The notes beneath the pieces were generated by a model. It had not been told where the DNA came from and made no database searches. It was given only the letters and a program-made list of their open reading frames with translations. Both the position numbers and the translations under genes were made by a program. A DNA stretch of 64,000 bases from Onthophagus taurus (lineage: Eukaryota > Arthropoda > Insecta > Coleoptera > Scarabaeidae): contig NC_091973.1 of the NCBI RefSeq assembly GCF_036711975.1, positions 7,812,001-7,876,000 of the forward strand, read 5' to 3'. Positions 22,531 through 33,723 of the stretch are shown piece by piece; position 1 is the first letter of the stretch, and each line of letters opens with the position of its first letter.

Positions 22531-24243
22531 GGTAAGAAGAGCATATCGACAAAAACCCGAGGGTCGTTATAAGTATGGTATCATCAGCATATTTATGCGT
22601 TTGAACAGTTACTCTTTATTCTCCTTTTTTGGAACATTCTCTTCTGTAAGAACAATCAAATTAGTTCTATCATACAGAATGAAGATGGTGGCTTCGTATA
22701 TTTTTAAGAACACACTTTTCAAAGACTGGTCACGTCAAGGAATATAGCTGAATTAATACCGCTTGCATACCTCGATAATGTATTAAATAAGATTGGGTAA
22801 GCTTGTGTCGTGAGGATGATATTCTTGTTCTTCCACTTGTTTTCATACACAACGTAGGATATTAAGCAGGTTGAATTTGATGATGTTTCTACTTTCTTTT
22901 AGAATCTAATTCGCTACTTCAAGTGCATCGAGCTAAATTAGGAAAAGATCCCTGGAAACCCAAGGACTATATAGGATGGACAGTTTTTGTTGGAATAATA
23001 TATACTTATCAGGAATCATAGTGGACCAAGAACGTCCATAAACATAATGTATTTTTTTTCCTCTAGAGATGGGGTTACTTTGAGTGCTCCTATATTTAAT
23101 ATATTAGCGGTAAGGAGAGCACATCGACAGAAATCCGAGGGTCGTTATAAGTATGGTATCATCAGCATATTTATGCGTTTGAACAGTTACTCTTTATTCT
23201 CCTTTTTTGGAACATTCTCTTCTGTAAGAACAATCAAATTAGTTTTATCATACAGAATGGAGATGGTGGCTTCGTATATTTTTAAGAACACACTTTTCAA
23301 AGACTGGTTACGTCAAGGAATATAGCTGAATTAATACCGCTTGCATACCTCGATAATGTATTAAATAAGATTCGGTAAACTTGTGTCGTGAGGATGATAT
23401 TCTTGTTCATCCACTTCTTCCCATACACAACGCAGAATATTAAGCAGGTTGAATTTGATGGTGTTTCAACTTTCTTTTAGAATCTAATTCGCTGCTTCAA
23501 GTGCATCAAACTAAATTAAGAAAAAATCCCTGGAAATCCAAGGACTATATAGGATGGACAGTTTTTGTTGGAATAATATATACTCATTAAGAATAATAGT
23601 GGACCAAGAACGTTCATAAACATAATTCATTTTGTCTTCCTCTAGAAATGTTACTTTGAGTGCTCCTATATTTAATATATTAGCGGTAAGAAGAGCACAT
23701 CGACAGAAATCCAAGGGTCGTTATAAGTATGGTATCATCAGCATATTTATGCGTTTGAACAGTTACTCTTTATTCTCCTTTTTTTGAAACATTCTCTTCT
23801 GTAAGAACAATCAAATTAGTTCTATCATACAGAATGAAGATGGTGGCTTCGTATATTTTTAAGAACACACTTTTCAAAGAGTAGTCAAGTCAAGGAATAC
23901 AGCTGAATTAATACCGCTTGCATACCTTGATAAGGTATTAAATAAGATTCGGTAAGCTTGTGTTGTGAGGATGATATTCTTGTTCTTCCACTTTTTCTCA
24001 TACACAACATAGAATATTAAGCAGGTTGAATTTGATGGTGTTTCTTTTAGAAGCAAATTCGGTACTTCAAGTGCATCGAGCTAAATTAAGAAAAGATCCC
24101 TGGAAATCCAAGGACTATATAGGATGGACAGTTTTTGTTGGAATAATAAGAACCATAGTGGACCAAGAATGTTCATAAACATAATTCATTTTTTGTTCCT
24201 CTAGAGATGGGGTTATTTTGAGTGCTCCTATATTTAATATATT
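22531..24243. repeat. Three tandem units of about 580 bp next to XPA
   Basis: Three near-identical units start at about 22531, 23111 and 23691, each beginning GGTAAG(A/G)AGAGCA. The third is cut just before the XPA 3' end. Units share GTATGGTATCATCAGCATAT and end with GTGCTCCTATATTTAATATA. Read on the minus strand each unit contains HKYADDTILITTL, like a reverse-transcriptase active site, so the unit may derive from a non-LTR fragment that was then amplified. No open gene remains. Confidence 0.85.
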
Positions 24244-24266
24244 TATTTTATTCAATTAAAATTATT

Positions 24267-25123
24267 TTACATTTTTTCAAAAGTTTCTTCATAACCACAA
24301 CTAACACACTTATGAGTATAATTATCTTCCTCTTCATTATAAGTTTCTTCCCCAAATTCATGAGTGTGTGAAGCAGAGGTAGTTTTATCATACAAGCTGC
24401 TTCTAACATTCATTCTTAATTCTTTCATTTGCTTCTGGTACTTTTTAGTTTTAGCCATAACCTTTTTCTCTTCCCGTTTTTCAATCTCCTCTTGTAACTT
24501 CTCTTCACTCTCCCATATTTCCAATGCTCTTTTCTCAACCTGAACCTGCAGGTAAAGTTTCATCTCGCCCCACCGCGAATTGTGTGGGTTCTTCTTTGAA
24601 ATAAATTTAAGTGGTGTACCACGTTTTGTAAAATCACAATCTTTGAGTAGATAAGAAGACATAGCTTCACTTTTTGTGATAAGTTTATGTTCTTCTGGAT
24701 CTTTACATTCATCGCATACTTTTAAATCGAATGTTTCGAATAGCCAAGATTTGGCGAAAATTTTTTGGCATTTTTCGCATGTTGGGCGGTCTGGTTCGAT
24801 TATTACAGGATTATCTTCTACTAATTTAACAGGTTCTGGTTCTTTTTCGGGGTGTTCTTCTAGCAAAAACCCACCACCTGTATCTTTGTATTTAACAGCA
24901 CCAATTGAAATTGTTGTTTTATCTATTGAAACCACTTCTCTAAAATTGATAAGAAAATATTTGGTTTTTATTTGGTATTAAAGAATTTAACTTACTGTTT
25001 TGCATAGGGGTGAGTTGTTAGCCTACTCTTTTTTAATAAAAGTGCTTTTTCACGATTCTTTTTGATTCTTTGTTTTTGTTGCTCTGTTAGCTCCTCTTCA
25101 GTTAAATCATCCGATTTTTCCAT
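24267..25123 (-). CDS. XPA: DNA repair protein XPA, two exons
   Basis: CDS = complement(join(24267..24939, 24996..25123)), 266 codons plus stop (human XPA has 273). The 56-bp intron has GTAAGT..TTTTAG ends and the joined codon is Gln. XPA is the nuclear damage-verification and assembly factor of nucleotide excision repair, binding DNA, RPA, ERCC1 and TFIIH. Exon 1 encodes the acidic/basic N-terminus with KSRLTTHPY, like the conserved N-terminal block of XPA. Exon 2 has GGFLLEE (ERCC1-binding motif region), a C4 zinc finger (Cys97, 100, 118, 121), then HKLITKSEA, YLLKDCDF and KKNPHNSRWGEMKLYL of the DNA-binding domain, a long basic helix, and a Cys/His-rich C-terminus ending YEETFEKM. The gene looks intact. 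AATAAA signals lie just past the stop at about 24242-24252. Confidence 0.96.
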
Positions 25124-25930
25124 AATTTGGAATGTTTTTAGATCTTAAAGCGGGATTGCTAGAAATTTAACGGAAATTTTAACCTAAAATTAACCGGTTT
25201 GTTTACAAACATAGTATAAGTTTTGTACTTTCAATCATAGATGGCAGGATATGCTTTATAATATAAACTTTATGCCTAAGATTGGTAAAAACTTTTAGTT
25301 CAATAAAAAATATTGTTCAAACGCACGGCTAAATCTGAAACTTTCTAAAATAACAGTCTTACTTTATGCCTATATAAATATACATATATAGTGATTAAAA
25401 TGTATTAATTTTATACTAATTTCATATTTAATTAAGTTTGTTATTAAAGAATTTAATAAATTAATTCAATGGAAATAAACCTGTAAACATCAAACACCGT
25501 AACTGTTTAAGGCATGCATTTACACGAAATTATTTTAATGAACACACATGTTTCGATGAATATATCCAATTTTAAACGTATTATATTACAGTGAGTGAAC
25601 GTAATTTTATCTATATTGTTGAAATAAATAGATGGGAGGATGTAATGATCCGCTAATGATTCCGAATAATCAGTTTATTCGGGTTGAGCTTAAATTACTT
25701 GATGATAATTAAAGTAATTAAGTTAAACAAGTATAAAAACATTTTAATCAATTTTTTTCCTCGAAGACTGCGATATTTTTTTTATGGCGTAGAATGTTGA
25801 GCTGATTCTGAAACTGTCTTCAGTTTTTCTCCATCACGTCCAGTTTTCGAAATATCACCAAAAATGTGAAAAAAAAAACATAGTAACAATTCATGTTAAT
25901 TTGATGACTTACATTTCTATGTTTTTCAGG
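25124..25930. other. Intergenic AT-rich DNA with a dispersed repeat
   Basis: No gene is seen. The stretch includes the presumed XPA promoter. About 25754-25885 is an inverted relative of segments at 28378-28480 and 31770-31875: the phrase GGACGTGATGGAGAAAAACT, or a close variant, is shared by all three, suggesting a short interspersed repeat. Confidence 0.5.
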
Positions 25931-25935
25931 TAGTT

Positions 25936-26560
25936 GCTGTGGTTACTGGCTTACATGGCGGTTTTGCAAAATATTGCTGGTTTCTTTGCTTGTGGGATAG
26001 CCGAGCGAGAGAGCAGCAGTATGTGCGCAAATACTGGCTTTCTAGAGAATGTTACGATACTGGTGCTTTCAATGTCTTAAACAAGCCTCTAGTGAGGCCA
26101 GAATCTGTATTATTTCCTCCACTACACATCAATGAAAAACTTTGTGAAAACGTTGAATCCAGAATGTCCAGCATTTAAATATCTTACCGAGCTCTTTCCA
26201 CAACTATCGTACGCTAAACTAAAAGAAGGCATATTTGTTGGCCCTCAAATGAGAAAATTAATAACGAATTTATTTCAACATTAACAACAAAAGAAGCAAC
26301 GGCGTGGATTAGCTTCAAACTGCCAAGCCATGGATTTTTAGGAAACCATAATAGTATAATATTACAACTTATTGCGTAATTACCATGCAAATATGTCGCT
26401 TAAAATACTTAGATTTTTTTCCAAGCAATTTTGGAGCAGAAAGTGACGAACAAGGAGGTATCATTTAATGACATTGGAAAGACGTGCTCAAGGTTATTGG
26501 GACGCAGGGATTATATCTGGAGTGTCATCACAAAAACCGATCCAAAAACACACAAAAAAT
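25936..26560 (+). pseudogene. Fragment of a transposon-associated protein family of unknown function, copy 1
   Basis: The first open part (to 26178) reads KYCWFLCLWDSRAREQQYV and later PPLHINEKLCENV. After a frameshift comes YAKLKEGIFVGPQMRKLI (near 26211-26262), then further broken frames to about 26560. A second, independent fragment of the same family lies at 43190-43705. I recall such proteins as repeated, uncharacterised genes in arthropods but do not know a function. The Cys pair and PPLHIK-type motif are the only recognisable marks. It is a pseudogene here. Confidence 0.5.
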
Positions 26561-27024
26561 TGTTGAAAACTAATCATAACTCCGCACTATACCAATAATA
26601 AGTAAAATGCTGTATATTAAACATAAAAATTAATTCCATAAAAGTTCCAGAAAACTGTCATATAAACCTGTGATATAATCTATAATATAAACCTAGACTG
26701 TATAATCAAAAAGACAAAAAAAGTTTGGCCAAAACCAAATCCTCATGACCAATTAATACAATGAATACAAAATGAAATTTTGCACGATTCTGCCATGGTG
26801 TCTAATGCTTCGATATTTAGAGAATTAAATATTCCTCAGCAGTGTTTCCCAACCTTTTTCATCTTTCATCTTAGTTGTTACTTACAGCTAAGAAAAAATA
26901 AAATGTTATAGATTTTCTTTTTATTTTCCATGTTATACAAGACAATTTTAATTCATACCTAAAAACACAAACTTTAATAGAATAATAGATACAAGAAAAT
27001 CAAAACTCAAAATTGACACAACAC

Positions 27025-27470
27025 TCTTAATGAGATACTTGCGCTTGTTTGCCAAAACACAGAAATTCAAAGTTAGGCTCAATGTCTGACAGTTTCAGTC
27101 TTAAATCAGGTTCTGCATATAATCTGTTTCTGTATTTATCTTACAAGTAAGTATATGTGGAAAATCCTTTCTCACATAGATATGTTGTGCAAAAAGATAA
27201 TAAAACTTTGATAGATTTTTCTGACAAAATAGCGTAAAAATTGATTTTAAGGAGTAAAGTTTTTCCTTTTGCAGTAAAGTTAGAAAGATCTCCAAGTTTA
27301 GATCTTTTTGGAAAGGACTACATATCCAATTACTGTACATACTGGACTAATTATCTTCTTTACCAGTGCCACAAAATCAGAAAATTTTCCTATCATTGAT
27401 TTTGCACCATCTGTGCACTCACCCACACAATAAGACCAGTTTATTCCATTTTTTTTCAAAATAACCATAT
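27025..27470 (-). mobile_element. hAT (ZBED-like) transposase fragment, C-terminal region
   Basis: The minus strand has NWSYCVGECTDGAKSMIGKF (27310-27440), the block of ZBED/SCAND3-type hAT transposases around an acidic catalytic residue. Nearer the C-terminus it has YLCEKGFSTYTYL and EPDLRLKLSDIEPNFEFLCF (27020-27170), the hAT dimerisation region. The middle is deleted and frames are broken. Part of it (27291-27445) is repeated at 28488-28641. Confidence 0.75.
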
Positions 27471-27489
27471 CCAATATTGCTTCTCAACA

Positions 27490-28141
27490 AGGTTATTTAG
27501 GTCAATGGCGGGTTATCGATAACACACAGGTCAAAGGTCACACGCTGTGTAAATAAGTTCTGAATCTTCAAACGAAACTACAACCAAAAGTTGTAAATCT
27601 CCAAGCGAAATCAAGATGAATAGTAAGTTTTTTCATTGAAGTAATAAATTCTCTACATAATCTCGTCTTTTAGAACAAATCGTACAAGAAATTAAAATTA
27701 AGCAAACAGAGATGAGTAGTAACTTTTTTTTCATTGAAATAATTGATTCTCTACATAATCTTTTGTTTTATAACAAGAAGAAGAAGAAGAAAAAAGTTGG
27801 GATACTAGGAATGTTGTACCATTCCCAGTACCCCAGGTGTGTTGGAGATGTTTGCAGCCTGATCATTGGCAAAAGCGATGTCCAATGCCAAGGATAAAGT
27901 GTTGTTCCAAGTGGCCAGCACTCAGAACAACAACGAGAAACTGTTTGAATTGTAAAAGCCGGCGGCCAACTACTAATTGTATAAAGTATAAATAAAAAAA
28001 ATATTGTAGAAGCTGGCGGTGAGAAATTTTTCATAACCTTATCAATTAACATATTAAATTTTATAAATATCAATTAAATGCAGCGTGTGACCTTTGACCT
28101 GTGTGTTATCGATAACCCCGCCATTGACCTAAGTGTTGACC
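27490..28141. mobile_element. TIR DNA element with TTATCGATAA in its ends
   Basis: Inverted repeats of about 55 bp bound this ~650-bp unit. Each contains GGTCAATGGCGGG, the palindrome TTATCGATAA and CAGGTCAAAGGTCACACGC. The left arm is about 27494-27545, the right about 28081-28130. The interior has two ~90-bp direct repeats (near 27600 and 27690) with TTCTCTACATAATCT and no transposase, so it is a MITE-like element. Family and exact target duplication are undetermined (a TTA or TA site is possible). Confidence 0.78.
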
Positions 28142-28487
28142 TCTGCTAGATAAACGTTGTGACGTCAGAGTTACAAGTAAAATCAGGTAAGTTCTTCTTT
28201 TTCAGGGTAGCTCTTCAGCAGCTAAGGGTACCAACTACAAGAACTACCCTTCTGACGAGCATCCAGTATGCCATCGAGAATTTTCGGTCCCAGAAGAATT
28301 TTTAATTTCATGTCCATATAGCTACAGAAGCACACTATGCAAAATAAAAAATATACTGAACATGAACCCTTACTATGTTTTTTAATTTACGATTTTCCAC
28401 ATTTTTTGGGGATATTTCGAAAACGGACGTGATGGAGAAAAACTAAGGACAGTTTCATGGTCTTCGAGATTTTTCTTGTAAATTGAT
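28142..28487. repeat. Gene-free segment with a dispersed repeat
   Basis: No gene is seen. 28336-28480 closely matches 31483-31512 joined to 31759-31880, i.e. the same repeat as it stood before the 31512-31758 insertion. Shared text includes ACTATGCAAAATAAAAAAT and TTTACGATTTTCCACATTTT. Confidence 0.6.
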
Positions 28488-30690
28488 CTCCAAGTTTAGA
28501 TCTTTTTGGAAAGGACTACATATCCAATTACTGTACATACTGGATTAATTATCTTCTTTACCCGTGCCATAAAACCAGAAAATTTTCCTGTCATTGATTT
28601 TGCACCATCTTGTCACTCACCCACACAATAAGACCAGTTTAACTATATTAACCCTAGGATGCATAACATGTGTCTGAAAGACACATTCTTTTCTTTATTT
28701 TGAAATGGTGTATACTAATTTCTTGCCCTATTAAGAGTGCTTCTGGACAACCTTTGAGCATTGAAATTTTATTGTTCATGGAACAATGGAGATTTGTTAC
28801 GTCAGCCACACAGCACCGGCGTCGCTCGGTCACCCCCGTAGAAGTCCGCTCCTATTGGCTCTAGATTCTTCGAGGACTCGGACGAAAAGAACGATGGGGA
28901 TTCTATGGGACAGGTATTAAAGGGGTTGATTTGACTCAGCAAGTCAGTCACCGTCACGACTTGTAAATTGTACATTGTGCAACCACGATGATTGAAAATA
29001 CGACAAAAAATAGAGTGTTTTCTATCTTTCGTAAGTTTCAGATTCATGTATACTCAAAGTAATTCTTCAAAAATGTGCATATATTATTTGTAGATATTGA
29101 TGAAAATGGCATCGTGCAACAGAAAGAGAAGCGTTCGAGTAGGCCACCCCGATTTTGAAGACGTTCTGTTACAATGGTACAACGAAGTTGACGCAGATAA
29201 TGTTTCAGTTACAAGTTAAACTTCTGAGCCAGATGCTGAATATGTGCCGCCACCTGAAGCTGAGGAGGACTCATACTAGTCGGATATTTTATCAGACACT
29301 GAATCAAGCGATATTGAACTTAACGCCCAAAACAGCTTTCTTGGTCGAAACAGTTTCAATAATTTTTTGTGGATATGCGAAAGCGATACTGGCTATGCGA
29401 TTGATGGTCAAGTATATTTAGGCAAATAGCCGGGTGAAAAAATAACGAAGAATGTTTCACAAAATGTGGTAAGGACCTTAGTATCATCTATAAAGAATAC
29501 CTCCAGAAACATAACATTTTACAACTACTTTACCAGTGTACCATTAGCCTACTTTGCAAAAACAAGCGAGAAATTCCAACCGGTTTTCTACCAAAGAAGG
29601 ACAGGCCCGTTTATTCTTCAGTTTTTTGACTTTCTGCCGATCTGACACTAGTCAGTTATGTGCCAAAGAAAAATAAGTCCGTTCTCCTCTTGAGTTCTAT
29701 GCACCATGATGATCAAATTTCCATAGAAGACTGTAGAAGAAAACCGGACATAATAACATTTTATAATAAGATGAAAGGATTATATGGACCAAATGCTTGG
29801 AAATTACACATGCAAGAGACAGACTAGACGTTGGCCGTTTGCAGTTTGGTCAAATATTATGGATGTTGCAGCCATGAATATATGACTATGCTGCTGGGAA
29901 CAGTCATAAACGAAGGATATTTTTGGAAGAATTAGCTCAGGAGTTGATACTCCCGTTTATGAAAGTGAGATCACAAAATCCAAAATTACAACGACACATA
30001 GTAGATGGCATGAAAAAATTGATAGAATTTCCTTCACCAGGTACTTTTGAATCCACCACATCACCCAAAAAGAAGAGATCTAGCGTGTATCCAGTTAAGA
30101 TTAGTCGCGCGAGTACTTTGCGATGCATAAAGTGCAAAACACCTACCTGCAAAAAACACAGTGTGGTAATTTGCAAAAAATGTGTCACATAAACTGTGTT
30201 ATATTATCATATAACAAATTCTTTTCAATATATAGAAGTGTCTTTGAGAAACATGCTATGTATTTAGCTAGGGTTAAATATTGCTTCTCCAGTTGTATAC
30301 GTTTTTAAAGGTTTTTCAAAAAGCACATCTTCCTGAATGCAATTCTCATAAGTGTATCTAACATACACAAGCAATATTGTAGCAAAGGCTGCAATCGGTA
30401 GACAAAAGCTCATTTTCTACATTACTTGTCATATCATAAATTTTACGCGATACTGTATTATTTGATAAAAAAACAAGGTCAAATTGTTTTTATGCCTTTT
30501 CTCCAAGGATACACTTTGCAATATCTTTTACACATGGTCCAATCAAATTTACTGCAATTGTATGTCCATAATATTTTGCAATTCTATAGCTTACTCGAAA
30601 TGATGTCTCAAACGCCATTTTAGTATCTTCCTTTGAAGGTGACAGAAAATAAGACACTACTCTTTCTATAATCAACCAATTGTCTTCTAA
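28488..30690 (-). mobile_element. hAT (ZBED-like) transposase remnant split by a piggyBac insertion
   Basis: Two minus-strand pieces belong to one transposase. 30278-30690 encodes ETSFRVSYRIAK and LIGPCVKDIAKCILGEKA, a ZBED-type hAT N-terminal block, then a degraded stretch to TTGEAIF. 28488-28647 resumes with the TDGAKS block also seen at 27310-27440. Between them lies the piggyBac unit 28652-30273, whose TTAA target falls in the hAT sequence. Both hAT parts have frame breaks. Confidence 0.72.
28652..30273 (+). mobile_element. piggyBac-family transposon, complete ends, decayed transposase
   Basis: A 1,622-bp unit flanked by TTAA at 28648-28651 and 30274-30277. Both ends start CCCTAG and share a subterminal AAAGACAC. 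The plus strand holds pieces of a piggyBac transposase: near 29640-29850 VSYVPKKNKSVLLLSSMHHD, then YNKMKGLYG, and near 29923-30192 a C-terminal part (EELAQELILPFM) with the Cys-rich finger RCIKCKTPTCKKHSVVICKKC. The middle is deleted and many stops occur, so the copy is dead. It inserted into an older hAT remnant. Confidence 0.88.
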
Positions 30691-30877
30691 AATACTCGAC
30701 AGGTTTGAAACTTCGCTGTTAATCGCCTAGATACTCTCTAGATGGCGCACACATCTAAAAATGGTAAACTTTATTCATGAATCTTTTATCATCTTTGGGA
30801 ACTTTTTTCTGCGATACCTAATAATTTTTCTGGTAACAATAACTTTTTATATCTATGCAACTTTATAATATTGTTGT

Positions 30878-31179
30878 ATATAATTGAAATAAAACTATGT
30901 GTATTTATAGATGGATGGTTTTTTTAATATTCAGCTCTACCGGTTTCGATCGTTACATTCAATCATCCTCAGGAGCAACGTCATTAAACATATTTTTAAA
31001 AAACAAATTTGTTTGTTATTTAAGCTGTTATCTTCTTAATCTTGATTACTTAATAAACAAGGTAACAAAGAAAAGAAGAATTAAGTGAGGATGATTGAAT
31101 GTAACGATCGAAACCGGTAGAGCTGAATATTAAAAAAACCATCCATCTATAAATACACATAGTTTTAGTTCAATTATAT
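30878..31179. mobile_element. Small fold-back element with 94-bp arms
   Basis: Nearly perfect inverted arms at 30878-30971 and 31086-31179, each about 94 bp, separated by a 114-bp AT-rich loop. Arms contain ACTATGTGTATTTATAGATG and CAGCTCTACCGGTTTCGATC. No coding sequence is present. The left arm, read on the minus strand, carries a hammerhead-like motif; the right arm has lost a core base. A target duplication was not identified. Confidence 0.85.
30934..30976 (-). ncRNA. Hammerhead-ribozyme-like motif 1
   Basis: Read on the minus strand from 30976: GCUC (stem I), CUGAGGA, one U, GAUUG..CGAUC (stem II), GAAA, the palindrome ACCGGU, then GUA and GAGC closing stem I. This is the hammerhead order CUGANGA / stem II / GAAA / NUH. 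The tiny palindromic stem III fits hammerheads that act as dimers. One extra U lies between CUGANGA and stem II. Activity is untested; the fold was judged by eye. Confidence 0.5.
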
Positions 31180-31511
31180 TAAAATTGAGATGGAAAGAAA
31201 TAACCAAATAAATATTTATAATATATATCTTATAAGTTGTTTTAAATCTTTTAGTGGTAAACTTCTACAAAATTCCGCCATTATAATATTATTATTACGA
31301 ACCACCGTTCTACAGGATAGAATAGCAAACTTTTTTGTTCATATATATATTTTTTTGTTACAGTGCGATGAAGTGTATGAAAAGTGCCAAAAAATCTGAT
31401 TTTGTTGAGTTGTTTTAGGGTGTATCAAAATAACGGAGGATCCGATTAATACAATGAATATCTCAAAATGCAAAAAGAAGTATACTATGCAAAATAAAAA
31501 ATCGTTACTAT

Positions 31512-31758
31512 TTAAACTAAAACTAGAACTAACACTAGCACTATCACAAGAACTAACACTAGACTTAGAACTAGAATCTTTCGGGTTAAGCCGTGCGTTT
31601 TTTGAAAAAATGTTTGACGTTTCGGATGCCATGTTGCAACCTTCTTCAGAAACAAGTTCGAACTTGTTTCTGAAGGTCTAGTGTTAGTTCTTGTGATAGT
31701 GCTAATGTTAGTTCTAGTTTTAGTTTAATTAATATCGGCCGTGAAAGCCTTCGTACTT
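31512..31758. mobile_element. 247-bp fold-back insertion with 13-bp target duplication
   Basis: Flanked by AAATCGTTACTAT at 31499-31511 and 31759-31771. The related segment at 28336-28400 lacks the insertion, giving an empty site for comparison. Inverted arms of about 52 bp (31512-31563 and 31677-31728) are built of ACTAGAACTAACACTAG-type units. Inside lie a perfect 32-bp palindrome (31644-31675, centre TTCGAA) and a hammerhead-like motif on the minus strand. No protein is encoded. Confidence 0.8.
31611..31656 (-). ncRNA. Hammerhead-ribozyme-like motif 2
   Basis: Read on the minus strand from 31656: UGUUU (stem I), CUGAAGA, one A, GGUUGC..GCAUCC (stem II with one mismatch), GAAA, palindrome ACGU, cleavage triplet GUC, then AAACA closing stem I with five pairs. 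GUC is the classic hammerhead cleavage triplet. It has the same layout as the motifs at 30934-30976 and 53597-53642, though the sequences differ outside the core. Confidence 0.5.
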
Positions 31759-31879
31759 AAATCGTTACTATGTTTTTTAATTTACGATTTTCCACATTTT
31801 TTGGGGTAATCTCGAAAATTGGACGCGATGGAGAAAAACTAAAAATAGTTTCATATTCTTCGAGATTTTTTTTGTAAAC

Positions 31880-33720
31880 TGTAGTATAATTAATGTAATT
31901 AAGTTAAAAAAATATAAAAAAATCGTTATGTATAAATAATTGAAACGATAAGACCTTGTTAGGATTTAGGGTAAATTTTGTTAAAGGAAAACAAGATGTA
32001 GAGGATAATGGGGATGGTCGTTTTGTAAAAACTTATAATTAAATGGTAGCGTCGAGGTTACAATGGACCCTCCAGACTCGGCCCAGATTGGCCATTTAAT
32101 ATTAATGCGAAACTGGGGTGGTTTTGGAGATGTTTGCTGGGCCCCCTTCCGACTCGACCACGTAACAGACCTTTAAATTGTTACGGTCGACGCGAACATA
32201 GCGGTGATGACCGCGACAAAAGAGAGCCATTTATCACGATTACAATCGAACTGAAAAATGATCGGCGAATTTACGTGGAAATTTGCACGACATCCACCCC
32301 CATAGGTAGTACGCATAAGATGGGAAGTTGGTGACTATTGGCGGAGCGCGGCAGCGTCTGTTATCCTTGCTTACATAATGAGACACTCAAGTTAGACGGG
32401 AGGAAGTCGAGTGTTCCTCACATTCAAATCGCTGTTACTCCCAGAAATGGATGTGCAACCACCCCCACCCTGACGCTCGCCTAAGAACGAAGGGAATCTA
32501 TCTGTACATCAGGGACGATAAAAAGTTCGCTTTCCGCTTTTTGTTTCTCATTCTAAGTTTTCGGATCAAATTTATGGCCGCCTTTTTGTCAATTTTATCC
32601 CAAAACCCCTCGCACGTATATTTTATTGTTAGTGTTTTCATTTTATCATCCCCGTATCCTTTTAAGTCCTTAGTGGGATTATAATTAGTGTTGAAAATTG
32701 AAACGTGGGAAGATGAAAGATAAACTGGTTGACCTTGGTCGATTCATCGGTATTAACACGTATAACCTGATGATCTGATGGGAATACTTGGGGCAGATCG
32801 TGTAGTTGTATGCAAAGGGGTACTCCGGGATACTTTACACAAAGTTCAAGTTGCCGCTATGTAAACTTACGTCAGTAAACTCCGACCGTGTACTCTGCGC
32901 CCGCTTTGGTCGAAAAGCGATACAATCAGGTGAGCTTGCTTAAGGGATGAAGTAGCTAAGTTTTGAGGTAAGACTGTTTATTAGCTAAATTAGGAGCAGG
33001 GCTTTTGAAAACATTCTCCCAGCCGACGGTGGGTTAACGTCGTTAAGTTAAATATGTTCGGGTCCACCCTCGACGAAATTAGTACCTGCCGGCGATTCCA
33101 AAGTTAAAAAAGAATTAACCTATCAGATAACTCATTCAAACTTGAGCCATCGCCATTAGCATATCAGACCGGAGCTGAATCTCCAACTTTTACAGCCTCT
33201 CCGCGGCCCGACTTGTAAATATGTCTCCTAGTTGCTACTGACGTTTAACAATTTAAGTTTTTTACGCCCCCCTTATCTCGCTCGGGTCGTTTTTTTTATT
33301 TATTTCACCCTCGCAAACAATCCTCCGCGGACTCACCGCGCTGCGACGTCTCCCGACAAACTCCCACGATTCCGACGACTCCGGGAAGGAAATAAGTTTG
33401 TATTGGTTTGAATTCGCTCAATACGTATTCAATTAAAAGTGGAGGGATACTCGACTTTTTAAGGGGAGTTTTACTTCGGAAGGGCTTGTTTTCAATGAAG
33501 TCGCTCTGTCGACAAGACCCTTTAGAAATCCTACAGATTAAACAACCTAGAACACAGGATTTCACTAATGCAACCTATACACCACTATACAAAATCCTTT
33601 AAACCTTTTTCTAAATCATTTGCGAACTTTCCACCGACAAACATTATCGATAAACGGAAAGATAGTAAGATAGCTCTACAACAAAAAATTTTTATAATAA
33701 TAATAATAACAAGCCTTTAC
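31880..33720. other. Higher-GC, apparently unique DNA without a recognised gene
   Basis: From about 32000 to 33560 the base composition is more even than in the neighbours and no transposon motif or tandem repeat is apparent. Short open frames exist on both strands (e.g. 32134-32334, 33305-33565), but none has recognisable motifs or convincing splice context. It may be intergenic or intronic host DNA, possibly regulatory. Confidence 0.4.
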
Positions 33721-33723
33721 TTA

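Noticed and set aside
24676-24981. Plus-strand open frame over XPA
   Set aside because: Antisense shadow of XPA exon 2 and its intron.
32134-32334. Open frame in the higher-GC unique region
   Set aside because: No motif, no splice context and no codon bias that I can recognise.
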